From Flavobacteriia bacterium (GTDB lineage: Bacteria > Bacteroidota > Bacteroidia > Flavobacteriales_D > Crocinitomicaceae), in the NCBI GenBank assembly GCA_947462925.1, contig CANHQP010000024.1, positions 1 through 53,525 on the forward strand: DNA of 53,525 bases, given 5' to 3'. The translations under genes were made by a program, and so were the position numbers. This document shows, in pieces, positions 1 through 8,385 of this stretch; within the stretch, counting starts at the first letter, position 1, and each line of letters starts with the position of its first letter. The notes under the pieces are model-generated. The model was given only the letters and a program-made list of their open reading frames with translations. It did not search any database and was not told the origin of the DNA.

Positions 1-76
1 AAAATCGGATAATTTTTTAATTAAATTTGAAAATAATTAAGACATGAAAAAAGTAGTTTTTGATGACAAATTTTAG

Positions 77-149
77 GTGGTCACTTTCAATTGGAATTAC
101 ATGGTCAATTTAAACTGGAATGAGGTGGTCAATATAGCTGGAATTAGCA
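77..149. repeat. IS21-like terminal multiple repeat (element end)
   Basis: Three head-to-tail 24-bp imperfect copies start at 77, 101 and 125, each reading roughly GTGGTCAnTTTnAACTGGAAT. Arrays of short repeats of this kind form the ends of IS21-family elements, and those of Bacteroidota commonly carry a GGTGGTCA motif; the array stops at a CA dinucleotide (148-149), the usual terminal bases of that family. The body of the element (istA/istB) would lie left of the window and is not visible. The repeat and its period are seen directly; the family is recognised from memory. Confidence 0.6.
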
Positions 150-499
150 ACAGGCAAAAGAGGGCAATTATTGCTACTTTATTTGTAATGATGGGATCAA
201 AAGAATCTACTTCTGAAAAAGAAATTGACTTTATAGAATTGATAGCAAGCTTACTAGATGTTGATATGACATCAAGCTATTTCACTACTATGATTGAGGA
301 AGAAGAAATAACTCAAGCTATAAACACACTTGATAGAGCCAAAAAAGAATGGCTATTAACTGCATTGCATACATTGACAATGATTGATGGGAAGATTGAA
401 GAAATAGAAAGTATATTTTTAATAGGATTTGCTAGTGATATGGGAATATCAAGAAGTGAGTTGAGTACTTTAATAAGAAATATTGAAAATAAAATTTAA
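77..499 (+). CDS. TerB-like helical protein, N-terminus probably replaced by an IS end
   Basis: The last ~115 residues are all-helical with the acidic pattern of TerB-like domains (SEKEIDFIELIASLLDVD near the start, MIDGKIEEIES near residue 105). TerB folds accompany tellurite-resistance and membrane-stress systems. The first ~24 codons are the 24-bp repeat array at 77-149 read as protein, so the frame runs through an IS end into the gene. No upstream ATG outside the array is in frame; possible starts are GTG at 77, ATG at 101 or ATG at 188. The natural 5' end may have been lost. It is followed after 11 bases by a secreted protein, perhaps in one operon. Fold call moderately sure, function unknown. 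Confidence 0.55.
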   Translation: MVTFNWNYMVNLNWNEVVNIAGISNRQKRAIIATLFVMMGSKESTSEKEIDFIELIASLLDVDMTSSYFTTMIEEEEITQAINTLDRAKKEWLLTALHTLTMIDGKIEEIESIFLIGFASDMGISRSELSTLIRNIENKI

Positions 500-510
500 A
501 AATAGAATCT

Positions 511-1176
511 ATGAAAACTAAAATAAATTTAATACTATTATTTATAGCAATAAGTACTTCATTTTTAAAAGGTCAGGAGCTTCCAGAAGTGCCTCTAAAA
601 AACGGAATGGCATATTATGTGTTTGAGCATAAACTAGATAACACTGCAAAATGTTTAAGTAGTTATGTTGACGCACCTTTGGCAGGAAATACATTACTTC
701 CTTTTCATGAAAAAATAATAAAAAAAGCTTCAAATTTTTCCTTTAGTAATTTAAAGACTTCTTGCATTATTTTATTACAAAGAAAACTGGTTAGTTTAAA
801 GTGTCAGGATACTCTAAAATATTCAGCTTCAAATGTGACAATAAATGAATTTACAAATAAATGGAAACCTACATTCATTGATAAAAAAATTGCAAGTAGC
901 AAGATAACTGCAAATATCAGCTTTGTATTTCTATCAAAAAATGAATATAAGTTAATAATAAAAGACATTGTTTATACAAGTGGAGAAACTGTATCAATGG
1001 GGAAAGTAGAATTTCATGACTATAAATTTGGAGAATCATATCAAAATGTCAAAAAATCAGATAAAATCAGTAAGGGTGACTTAACTTTTTTTAATGATAT
1101 AGATTCAATAATAAAAGAAATAGACAAAATAATTTTGGAAGCATTAACTGATACTTATAACGCTGATGAATTGTAA
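511..1176 (+). CDS. secreted protein of unknown function
   Basis: 221 residues with a clear signal peptide (MKTKINLILLFIAISTSFLKG, cleavage probably near QE). The rest is hydrophilic beta/alpha sequence with three cysteines (in AKCLSS, KTSCII and LKCQD), so disulphides in the periplasm are possible. I recognise no domain. It begins 11 bases after the TerB-like gene and ends 10 bases before a small membrane protein, so 77-2000 reads like one transcription unit of envelope proteins. Composition is very AT-rich like the rest of the left element. Confidence 0.6.
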   Translation: MKTKINLILLFIAISTSFLKGQELPEVPLKNGMAYYVFEHKLDNTAKCLSSYVDAPLAGNTLLPFHEKIIKKASNFSFSNLKTSCIILLQRKLVSLKCQDTLKYSASNVTINEFTNKWKPTFIDKKIASSKITANISFVFLSKNEYKLIIKDIVYTSGETVSMGKVEFHDYKFGESYQNVKKSDKISKGDLTFFNDIDSIIKEIDKIILEALTDTYNADEL

Positions 1177-1186
1177 ATAATTTCCA

Positions 1187-1438
1187 ATGAATAAATTTAT
1201 AAAAGAAAATGGAAAAGCACTAAGTATATTACTTTCTTGGCTTTTTATCAATTTACTATGTCTTGTGTTTTCTGTTAAAAGTTCTCACAACAAGGAGCTT
1301 TACCCTTTTATTGAATTTGACCCCTATGAAAAGATTGGAATCAGACAAACATATGACGTGTCAGAGTTTCTGTTATATGGCTTTACACCCATCATTATTT
1401 TTGTTGTAATTAAACTTATATATTTTGAAAAAAAGTAA
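1187..1438 (+). CDS. small membrane protein, two membrane segments
   Basis: 83 residues. One hydrophobic segment lies near residues 12-30 (LSILLSWLFINLLCLVFSV) and a second near 62-80 (LLYGFTPIIIFVVIKLIYF), joined by a polar loop of about 30 residues. No family recognised. It lies in the TerB-like/secreted gene run and overlaps the next reading frame by 14 bases, which supports co-transcription. Its position suggests a partner of the neighbouring envelope proteins, which is inference. Confidence 0.5.
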   Translation: MNKFIKENGKALSILLSWLFINLLCLVFSVKSSHNKELYPFIEFDPYEKIGIRQTYDVSEFLLYGFTPIIIFVVIKLIYFEKK

Positions 1439-2000
1439 TTCTTTATTAAGTAGTTTCTGTTTCATTTTTTGTCTCACAAATTTGTCATTTACCTTTGGAC
1501 AAGATAATGGGGTTAATGAATTAATTCAAAAAAGTGAGTTTCTTGCCCCTGCTGAAATAGGTGTAAATGAATATAAACCAATAGAGGATCCCGTTTTAAA
1601 AAGAAGAGAATCAAAGAATGTTGCTACTATTCCAAACCAGAATAATCAGAATTCAACAAGCTCAAACAGCAAGTCTGAAAGTGAATTGGAAAATATGATG
1701 AATGAGGTTCATGAAAAGATTAAAAATAATGTTGATAACAATGAATATAGTAAGATTGAAAGTTCTGATGCAGAAGGTCTAAATTTTGACAGATTTAAAA
1801 ACAGTTCATGCTATGATAAGATTGGCTTTAATCCAAGCTGGGATATGGACGGATTGGAAAATGAATACCAAAATTGTGAAAGTGAACACAGTTTCCAAAT
1901 TTTGAAGATTGTAATATATGTGATAGTTTTCCTAGCCATTATAGGAGTTATTATTTACTTTAGCGTCCCCAAAAAAAAGAATGATAAGGTTGAAAAATGA
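1425..2000 (+). CDS. secreted protein with C-terminal membrane anchor
   Basis: 191 residues beginning at a TTG codon inside the end of the previous gene; no in-frame ATG precedes the signal peptide (SFCFIFCLTNLSFTFG). The middle is low-complexity and polar (Asn/Ser/Glu-rich, about residues 65-110). A hydrophobic segment near 163-182 (IVIYVIVFLAIIGVIIYFSV) is followed by a lysine-rich tail, giving a type I membrane topology with most of the chain in the periplasm. Function unknown. Last gene of the left cluster. Confidence 0.5.
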   Translation: MKKSNSLLSSFCFIFCLTNLSFTFGQDNGVNELIQKSEFLAPAEIGVNEYKPIEDPVLKRRESKNVATIPNQNNQNSTSSNSKSESELENMMNEVHEKIKNNVDNNEYSKIESSDAEGLNFDRFKNSSCYDKIGFNPSWDMDGLENEYQNCESEHSFQILKIVIYVIVFLAIIGVIIYFSVPKKKNDKVEK

Positions 2001-2190
2001 ATATGTTTTATTTTAAAAACAAATTCTATACACCTTTTAGATAATAAAAGCACATTTGACCCAACTAGGATACTCTTTGAGCTGTTTTGTTGTTTAGTCC
2101 TGTAGGGTGAAAATCACTAGCAGATTTGTGTTATTTGCTGCTGAATCTACATAGTAATTGAAGGTTATTTTTTAACTAATCCAATATACA

Positions 2191-2613
2191 ATGAAAGAAA
2201 AGAAACTAATTTTTGAATTAATTAATGAATTGCAATTGAATTCAACTGTTGAGTTGTTTGCAACCAATTTTTCAAAATTTAATCTTTTTGGACTAGAAAT
2301 GCTGATGGATAACAGCAAATTATTTGATGGAATTTCAAAAAGACAATATTTAAATTATTTCAAAACATTTTTTGAAGAAAAAAAAGCACAGAAAATAAAT
2401 GAACTTGCTTTTAGACCTATTGTGTGTATGCAATGCAAAAAGGGTTGTACCGGCTTTGTTTTTTTAGATGAACAAAACAAGCAATCTTATACTTTTATTG
2501 CCGAAGATGAAAATGGAAAAATTACTGACTTAAAAGAATGTTCAAAATTTGAAACAGAGCAAAATTTGGTTGGATACAAGTTCAAGAATATTAGAGAATT
2601 TCCTGTATTTTAG
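2191..2613 (+). CDS. hypothetical protein with Cys-rich CxxCxxxC site
   Basis: 140 residues, no signal peptide. The N-terminal half is helical; the C-terminal half carries CMQCKKGC (near residues 88-95) and a fourth cysteine in ECSKFE near 116, a plausible zinc-binding site, within a beta-rich domain. I do not recognise the family. It is isolated by 190 bases upstream and 410 bases downstream, on the mobile element. Confidence 0.5.
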   Translation: MKEKKLIFELINELQLNSTVELFATNFSKFNLFGLEMLMDNSKLFDGISKRQYLNYFKTFFEEKKAQKINELAFRPIVCMQCKKGCTGFVFLDEQNKQSYTFIAEDENGKITDLKECSKFETEQNLVGYKFKNIREFPVF

Positions 2614-3023
2614 AAAAATATTTACCCATAATTTTTTTGTTTTATATACTGCTCTCTTGCAGTTCATTGGTAAATCATCCCCCTGCCAGATAAGACATTT
2701 GGTGTCCCCCCTAATTACACTGCTCATCAAGTTAATTATTGCGTGATTGCAGTAAAATTACCGCCAGAATTGCGCGTTTATTTACATGTGTTAATGTGCT
2801 CTAATCATACACCAATGTCAATTATTGATGCTGCATTAAAAACTGATTTAATAGTTTATCTAATACTTATAATATATATAGCTAAAGGTTAATGTATTTC
2901 TATCCATTTTCAAAATAGAACCATACTCAAAAAATCACCGCTTGAAAAGGTAATGGAATTGGTTTGGGATATACAATTATCTCTAACTAAATCTATTTAT
3001 TAACCCTTTAAATTTATAGTATT
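2614..3023. other. 410-base intergenic stretch
   Basis: No convincing coding frame: the short frames present have no domain-like sequence. I see no long inverted repeat or tRNA. Short words such as TTGCAGT and ACTGCTC each occur twice, too short to interpret. It may contain the promoter of the 3024 gene. Confidence 0.4.
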
Positions 3024-3890
3024 ATGAAGTTTGCAAAAGCAACTAGAAAAATGTGCAAAATGAAGTTATCCCTACAGGGACCTTCTGGTAGTGGCAAAAC
3101 CTATTCTGCATTATTGTTAGCCAAAGGAATTACAGGTGATTTGTCTAAAGTAGCAGTGATTGATTCCGAAAATGGAAGCAGCCATCTTTATGCCAAATTG
3201 GGAGCGTTTTCTGTCTTGAAATTAGAAGCACCATTTAATCCTGAAAAGTTTGTTGAAGCCATTCATTTAGCCATTAAAGAAGGTTTTGAATGTGTTGTAA
3301 TTGATTCTTTAAGCCATGAATGGTTTGGAACAGGAGGAATACTTGAAATCCACAGTAACATGCAAGGTAATTCTTTTACCAATTGGAGTAAATTAACCCC
3401 AAGACACAATGCGCTTATTGAAGCCATTGTAAGTTCTGATATTCATATTTTAGCTACTCTTAGAAGTAAGACAGAATATGTTATTCAGCAGGTAAATGGT
3501 AAAAGTATTCCTGAAAAAGTAGGACTAAAAAGTGTTCAAAGAGATGATACTGAGTATGAATTTACAATATCATTTGAGCTAAATAAAAACTACATGGCAA
3601 CTGTTTCAAAAGACCGAACAGAATTATTCAAAAATCAACCAGAATTAGTGCTTTCAGAGCAAGTTGGGAAAAGAATTATATCATGGTGTAATTCAGAAGA
3701 AAATAACAACAGAAAAGAGGATGTGCAAGCTAGAATTTTGAGTTGTGAAAATCTTTCTATGTTAAATGAACTTTATTTAGAAAACCCAGAATTCAGAGAT
3801 TTATTCCGTGAGGAGTTTGCTACCAAACAACAAGATTTATTATTAATTAACCAAGAAAAATTTAAGCAAAATGGACATTTACAACATTAA
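3024..3890 (+). CDS. AAA-family P-loop ATPase, phage-type (Sak4/AAA_24-like)
   Basis: 288 residues. The Walker A loop GPSGSGKT is at 19-26 and a Walker B-like strand CVVIDSLSHEW at 90-100. Length, early Walker A and the DSENGSSH segment fit the short RecA-fold ATPases found in phages and mobile elements (AAA_24, Sak4-like), which act in single-strand annealing or recombination. It overlaps the next gene by 20 bases, so the two are translationally coupled. A role in element replication or recombination is inferred from family and partner. Confidence 0.75.
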   Translation: MKFAKATRKMCKMKLSLQGPSGSGKTYSALLLAKGITGDLSKVAVIDSENGSSHLYAKLGAFSVLKLEAPFNPEKFVEAIHLAIKEGFECVVIDSLSHEWFGTGGILEIHSNMQGNSFTNWSKLTPRHNALIEAIVSSDIHILATLRSKTEYVIQQVNGKSIPEKVGLKSVQRDDTEYEFTISFELNKNYMATVSKDRTELFKNQPELVLSEQVGKRIISWCNSEENNNRKEDVQARILSCENLSMLNELYLENPEFRDLFREEFATKQQDLLLINQEKFKQNGHLQH

Positions 3891-4875
3891 TGCAACATTT
3901 GTTCCTTCAATAATTGAGGGAGCAAATAACATTGCTAACACAGCAAAATCTACTGAAAAAGTATTTATTGAGGCTAATACTTCAGCAGTAAGTTACCGAG
4001 AAATAAAAGACCAACACATTATCCCTGTATTTTCAGCTACCAATGAGCCACTAATTTCTCATCAAGAGCTTATAGATTCCCTTAATGCTGTAACAAAGAA
4101 TTGGTTTCAAGAGGAAGTTGTTTTAGACCCAAGTATTAGAGTTTCACACCCTATAAAAGGCAGAATTCCTGAAGCAAAATACAAAAAGGCATCTGAACTT
4201 GAACCTTGGGAGCAAACTCTTTATTATGAAAGAATGATGTTTTGTATTGAAGTACCAAGTATAGCTGAAATGGTAGGAGGCAACCTACTTTCACTTACTG
4301 TTGGTGCTGTTAAATCTTATTCAGAGGATAACTTATATGGCAAAAGACCATCAGGGGAGCAACAATTTCATTTGTTTGTAGGATTCAGAAATAAGGTGTG
4401 CTGCAATATGTGTGTTAGTACTGATGGTGTAAAGTTAGATTTGAAAGTTAAAGATTTAGCACAGCTAGAACAAAGCATGTTTAATATGTTGTCAAAATAC
4501 AATGTTGGAGCGCATATTGAAGCAATGAGAAAATTCACTGCAATAGAAATAACCCAGAGTGAATTTGCTCAATTTATAGGAAAATCAAGGTTGTATAAAT
4601 ATATGCCTGATGACTTAAAATTGGGTTTAACTCCTTTATGTTTTGGAGACCAACAAATGGGTGCAGTTGCAAAAGATTTTTTCAATGATGCTAATTTCTC
4701 AACAAACATGGAAACAGGAACTATTAATTTGTGGAGGTTATATAATCTCCTAACAGGTGTAAACAAAAGCACTTATATAGATCAATTTTTGCAAAGAGCT
4801 ATCAATGCGCAGGAGTTGGTGCTTGAAATAGCCCAGCATAAATCAGGAGAGAAAAGTTCTTGGTATCTGCTTTAA
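3871..4875 (+). CDS. DUF3871 family protein
   Basis: 334 residues, matching in length and in segments such as DQHIIPVFSATNEPLISH and LWRLYNLLTGVNKSTYIDQF the DUF3871 proteins that recur on mobile elements of Bacteroidota. Function is not established. It starts inside the end of the ATPase gene, so the two probably work together, plausibly on element DNA. No signal peptide or membrane segment. Confidence 0.75.
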   Translation: MDIYNINATFVPSIIEGANNIANTAKSTEKVFIEANTSAVSYREIKDQHIIPVFSATNEPLISHQELIDSLNAVTKNWFQEEVVLDPSIRVSHPIKGRIPEAKYKKASELEPWEQTLYYERMMFCIEVPSIAEMVGGNLLSLTVGAVKSYSEDNLYGKRPSGEQQFHLFVGFRNKVCCNMCVSTDGVKLDLKVKDLAQLEQSMFNMLSKYNVGAHIEAMRKFTAIEITQSEFAQFIGKSRLYKYMPDDLKLGLTPLCFGDQQMGAVAKDFFNDANFSTNMETGTINLWRLYNLLTGVNKSTYIDQFLQRAINAQELVLEIAQHKSGEKSSWYLL

Positions 4876-4886
4876 TCATAAGATTT

Positions 4887-4932
4887 GTAAACCAAATTGT
4901 GTACTATTAAATTAATACGTTTTTTGGTTTAC
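4887..4932. terminator. possible bidirectional terminator between convergent genes
   Basis: A perfect 10-bp inverted repeat, GTAAACCAAA (4887-4896) and TTTGGTTTAC (4923-4932), with a 26-base loop, lies at the meeting point of the DUF3871 gene and the opposing helicase gene. The right arm lies within the last codons of the helicase. The loop is long, so this is only a moderate call. Confidence 0.4.
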
Positions 4933-6865
4933 ATTTTTTAAATTTCATTGGATTATGTGATTCAACTTTTTTAGCTTTATTATGGGTGAATGGTTTACTT
5001 TTATCTAGATTACGCATAGATGTGTTTTTAATTTCAACATATGACTTAACAAGTTTTTTTGCCTTAGCTAAAGAGAATTTTTCAGAGTCAAAATTGCTAA
5101 CACAAATAGCAGTTAATTCAACTTGTTTGTCATACTCCTCTGAATTAGAGAACATTCTGCCTACAGGAAAATCTTGAAGAATATTTCTTTTTACAAAATC
5201 AGATTTTTCTGCTTTGTAAGCAATAAAAGCTAAGTGCAATTCTTTTATTTTCATTTTAGTACTGCAATTTTGAAGCCTTGCAATTGTGTTATTAAACCCC
5301 AATACATTTACTGATTCAAGATAAAAATCACAAAGCAAGATTGGTAGACCAGTTTTTTTAAGTTTGAAGCTTGTTAAGTTTAATCTATTAGGTTTGCCTT
5401 TAAGAAATTCTATTGTTTCCTTAAATTCAGTATCATTTTTATCAATATCTTCATACTCTAAATCAATATTTGGTTCTTTTTCACAATAATCTACAATGTA
5501 ATTTTCTTTTTTGAAATAATCTTGAAGATACTGATTACCGTTAAATACTATGCATTTAGTTCTTTGATTTTCTAGAAATGCATCAATATTTAGATATGAG
5601 ATTTGATTTTGCCCACCATTATTAATCTTAACAAAATTAAATCCTGAAAATCCAGATTCACTAATTAACATCTTTCTCAATTCAATGGCTTTTTCCTTAA
5701 GTAAAGGGTGTTTTGTAAATTTATTATAAATGCAGTTTAACCCACTTATTTCTTCTTGTGCAGCACTAATCAATTCAGTTAAATTTAACTCTGTAATCTT
5801 CTTGTTAATTAGTGAATACACAAAGTTTATACTGATTAATTCATGAGGTTTCCTGCATCTTCCAATTATTTGTGTGGTTTGTAATTCACTAATAATTGTA
5901 TGTTGCTTTAGTATGTCAGAAACAACAATTAAATGGTATGGCTCACAAATGTCAAATCCTGTAAAATATGCAGAAGTCATAAAATTAACTCTACAAGGAA
6001 GTTGTTTTTGTTGGATGCCCCTTGTATTATATTTTTCTGTTTTATCTTTATTTTTTGGGTTCTGACCACAAAGCAGAGCTATATCTTTAAAATTAACAAG
6101 TCCTTTCTCTATTAAATGCGCTGAAATATATTCTAAAGGTGTTATTTCATTGAATGCAAAAACTATTTTATCTGTAGTAGTATTAAGTTGTTCTATTAAA
6201 ATTTCCACAGCAACATTTATTGGATTGTATGAGGAAATTAAGTCTATCTTACCCCTATTATAGTTTTCATACTTAAATCTAGTAATTTGAATATTTTGTA
6301 AATCAGGATCAGAAAATTCTAGAAGTGTCGCAGATACAACTGCCCTTTTTTCCATTGGAAAATACTTAAAGTGTTCAATACAGAATTCCATTTTTTTTCT
6401 GTAACTACTATCTAATTGAACTGAATCAATTTCATCAATTAAGAGAAAGAATTCTTCAAAGACAGATGGACCAATATGATCAATAAGTACTTCTAAACTA
6501 TCTGCTACAACTAGTATCTTTTTGAAACCCATTGCACTTTGCATGTAGTTAGTTAAAGCAGTTTTTCTACCTAAACTAATTTTTTGACTTCCTTCATCTG
6601 CACCAAAGTAATGAATGCCTTTATCAGATATTGCCTTTGATTTTGCGGTATACCTTGTAGGAAGAACTATTATTGAGTTTCTATCAGATTCTATTTCAAG
6701 TGTGGTTGCTCCAATTCCAGTTTCCTTTTTATCTATGATACCTGAAGGGAGAAAATTAAATGAATCTCCTAACCAGGTCCCATTTTCTAAAACATAATCT
6801 ACACCACCTGATTTATTTGGGCTTTCACTGATAATTCTGTTTTCTTGTTTAACAAAATTCTCCAT
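4907..6865 (-). CDS. SF2 helicase-like ATPase of a mobile element (variant P-loop)
   Basis: 652 residues. Helicase-type motifs appear in order: a P-loop-like ETGIGATT at 48-55, DEID at 144-147 (motif II), SAT at 178-180 (motif III) and QIIGRCR at 332-338 (motif VI, arginine finger). The usual P-loop lysine is replaced (GIGAT rather than GxGKT), a variant I associate with helicase-like proteins on plasmids, phages and transposons of Bacteroidota, where origin binding or replication is the usual guess. The last ~300 residues show no domain I recognise. Convergent to the ATPase/DUF3871 pair. Role in element replication is inference. Confidence 0.65.
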   Translation of the reverse strand: MENFVKQENRIISESPNKSGGVDYVLENGTWLGDSFNFLPSGIIDKKETGIGATTLEIESDRNSIIVLPTRYTAKSKAISDKGIHYFGADEGSQKISLGRKTALTNYMQSAMGFKKILVVADSLEVLIDHIGPSVFEEFFLLIDEIDSVQLDSSYRKKMEFCIEHFKYFPMEKRAVVSATLLEFSDPDLQNIQITRFKYENYNRGKIDLISSYNPINVAVEILIEQLNTTTDKIVFAFNEITPLEYISAHLIEKGLVNFKDIALLCGQNPKNKDKTEKYNTRGIQQKQLPCRVNFMTSAYFTGFDICEPYHLIVVSDILKQHTIISELQTTQIIGRCRKPHELISINFVYSLINKKITELNLTELISAAQEEISGLNCIYNKFTKHPLLKEKAIELRKMLISESGFSGFNFVKINNGGQNQISYLNIDAFLENQRTKCIVFNGNQYLQDYFKKENYIVDYCEKEPNIDLEYEDIDKNDTEFKETIEFLKGKPNRLNLTSFKLKKTGLPILLCDFYLESVNVLGFNNTIARLQNCSTKMKIKELHLAFIAYKAEKSDFVKRNILQDFPVGRMFSNSEEYDKQVELTAICVSNFDSEKFSLAKAKKLVKSYVEIKNTSMRNLDKSKPFTHNKAKKVESHNPMKFKKCKPKNVLI

Positions 6866-7084
6866 TATCTAACTTTTGCATTCTAATTCAAAGTGTTGTA
6901 CAATACTGATAATTTTGGAGGAGAAAGAGTCATCAAAAACTCCATTCAATCCATTATCTTATTTTATCAACTTATGATTTAATATCTCTTGTAACCATTT
7001 GCATTAATATGCAACAAATATATGGGAAAATAGGATACTAGGACTAGTTATTACTAATTAAGATATAGTAAGTTAATTAACATA

Positions 7085-7393
7085 TTTTGCTTGCTTTTTC
7101 CTGAGAACAGGAGTGAGTAAATCCTAGCAAGGGTATTTCTACTCTTGGGATCACTCAACCCTCTGGCTCAAGAAAAAAGCAAAATGATTAGTTTTTGCTT
7201 GCTTCCCCCCTCGGTTGGCTAAGTTGGAACCTTAAAGCCACTTAGCTTGGAGACAACTATCAAATGTTTAAGCATCTGATGTGCTTGGAACTCTCTCCTT
7301 AGTGCCATTCCTGGGCTTTGCACATATCCCACAGTTGCCCGACTCAGTTTCCTGAGAGATTTTGCTGCCGTAGTCTTTTCCCGACCAAAATCT
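7085..7393. ncRNA. candidate structured non-coding RNA
   Basis: About 310 bases with higher GC than their surroundings and no coding frame, packed with complementary arms. 7091-7105 pairs with 7167-7182 (about 14 bp with one mismatch and one bulge) and encloses GAGTG/CACTC (7111-7115/7152-7156), ATCC/GGAT (7121-7124/7148-7151) and AAGGGTA/TACTCTT (7129-7135/7140-7146, TTTC loop). Then come GCTAAGT/ACTTAGC (7218-7224/7240-7246), AAGCA/TGCTT (7270-7274/7282-7286), GGGC/GCCC (7313-7316/7337-7340), CTCAG/CTGAG (7343-7347/7352-7356) and a perfect 8-bp stem AGATTTTG/CAAAATCT (7357-7364/7386-7393). A 12-base direct repeat TTTTGCTTGCTT is at 7085 and 7193. Strand and family unknown; it matches no RNA class I know. 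Confidence 0.5.
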
Positions 7394-7537
7394 ACTTTAA
7401 ATTTAAGGAAAAATCCTGATGTAACATAAATGATATACAGTGTTTTATCAACAATAAAAAAGAGACATTATATAGCTAACCTATCAAGATTGTTAATAAA
7501 CACCGCTTTCAACTAATGCCAATATTAAACAAGTAGT

Positions 7538-8002
7538 ATGAAAAACACAGATTTTACCATTCAGGAAATGGAGGTTGTATATTTACCAACTAAATTAACA
7601 ACCAATGAGGAATCAATATCTAATTCTAGGAGTGCCTACAATGTATTAAGACAGTTTTTTAATCCTAGTACAATAAATTATCAGGAGGAATGCATAGTAT
7701 TGTATCTAAATCACGCATCAAAAATAATTGGAGCACACAAACTAAGCAAGGGAGGAATTAATGCTACCATAGTAGATACAAGAATCATACTTGCAACTGC
7801 TCTTAAATCACTTTCAACAGCCATTATAGTAGCTCATAACCACCCATCCGGAAAACTTGAACCATCTGATGCGGATAAAAAAATTACCAAAAGACTTAGT
7901 GATGCCTGTAAGCTGTTAGATTTAGCTTTATTAGACCACATTATTCTAGCACCGGAAAATGCATATTTCAGTTTTGCTGACAATGGTTTAATTGAAAGGT
8001 AA
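7538..8002 (+). CDS. RadC-like JAB/JAMM domain protein
   Basis: 154 residues. The JAMM metal site is complete: glutamate at 50-51 (QEECIVLYL), H100-N-H102-P, S110 and D113 (HNHPSGKLEPSDAD). RadC-type proteins are very common on conjugative and mobilisable elements of Bacteroidota; despite the name their role is uncertain, possibly metal-dependent DNA or peptide processing. Shorter than full RadC because the N-terminal helix-hairpin-helix part is missing, as usual for element-borne versions. It sits 145 bases after the structured RNA region and is followed by a terminator. Confidence 0.85.
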   Translation: MKNTDFTIQEMEVVYLPTKLTTNEESISNSRSAYNVLRQFFNPSTINYQEECIVLYLNHASKIIGAHKLSKGGINATIVDTRIILATALKSLSTAIIVAHNHPSGKLEPSDADKKITKRLSDACKLLDLALLDHIILAPENAYFSFADNGLIER

Positions 8003-8010
8003 AGTAGGAG

Positions 8011-8038
8011 ACCACTTAGTTAAATCTGAGTGGTTTTT
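8011..8038 (+). terminator. terminator after the RadC-like gene
   Basis: ACCACTTAG (8011-8019) pairs with CTGAGTGGT (8026-8034) with one wobble, loop of six bases, followed by a run of T. It lies 8 bases after the stop codon. Confidence 0.75.
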
Positions 8039-8320
8039 ACAGCTTATAGAATGATGCTAAAGTGCATATTTTACATGTTGTATATTCACTTGCATTAGTA
8101 ATAATTTGTTTTAGATTAGGTGTAAAAACATTTGCTGAAATTTAATAATCTGGCAGACATCTTCTCCTTACCGGCTTTAATAAATTTTGTAAACTAAATA
8201 AGTTTAGATGGATATTTTTACTAATTTTAAGTAAATTTTAAATGTTTAATCAGGTTTAAAAAAATGCAAAACACTTGCAAATTTGAAAGAGTAAAAGGCT
8301 AAAAGCATTAATTATACTAG
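8039..8320. other. non-coding right flank of the left element
   Basis: AT-rich sequence between the RadC terminator and the tRNA fragment, without a credible frame. If the left element integrated at tRNA-Asn, this is its right end, where integrase or excisionase binding sites would be expected. I cannot identify arm-type sites by eye. Confidence 0.35.
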
Positions 8321-8385
8321 GTTTCAGAGGTTAGAGCATCTGACTGTTAATCAGAGGGTCCTTGGTTCGAGCCCAAGAGAGAGCG
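8321..8385 (+). pseudogene. tRNA-Asn(GTT) copy with foreign 5' end
   Basis: The anticodon arm TCTGA-CTGTTAA-TCAGA is at 8339-8355 (anticodon GTT, 8346-8348) and the T arm CTTGG-TTCGAGC-CCAAG at 8361-8377. The acceptor 3' strand AGAGAGC plus discriminator G ends at 8385, with no CCA encoded. The seven bases where the 5' acceptor strand should be (8312-8318, TTATACT) do not pair with AGAGAGC, and the D arm is weak. It is therefore not a working tRNA but a 3'-portion copy of the kind left where an element integrates into a tRNA gene. The intact gene would lie left of the window. Confidence 0.75.

Noticed and set aside
2549..2746. Small + strand gene after the Cys-rich protein
   Set aside because: Overlaps the real gene in another frame and has no recognisable features.
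4907..6865. Cas3- or restriction-type helicase
   Set aside because: There is no HD nuclease or restriction domain, and the GIGATT P-loop points to element replication proteins.
8312..8385. Functional tRNA-Asn gene
   Set aside because: Anticodon and T arms are good, but the 5' acceptor strand (TTATACT) cannot pair with AGAGAGC and the D arm is weak, so it is a 3' copy at an integration boundary.
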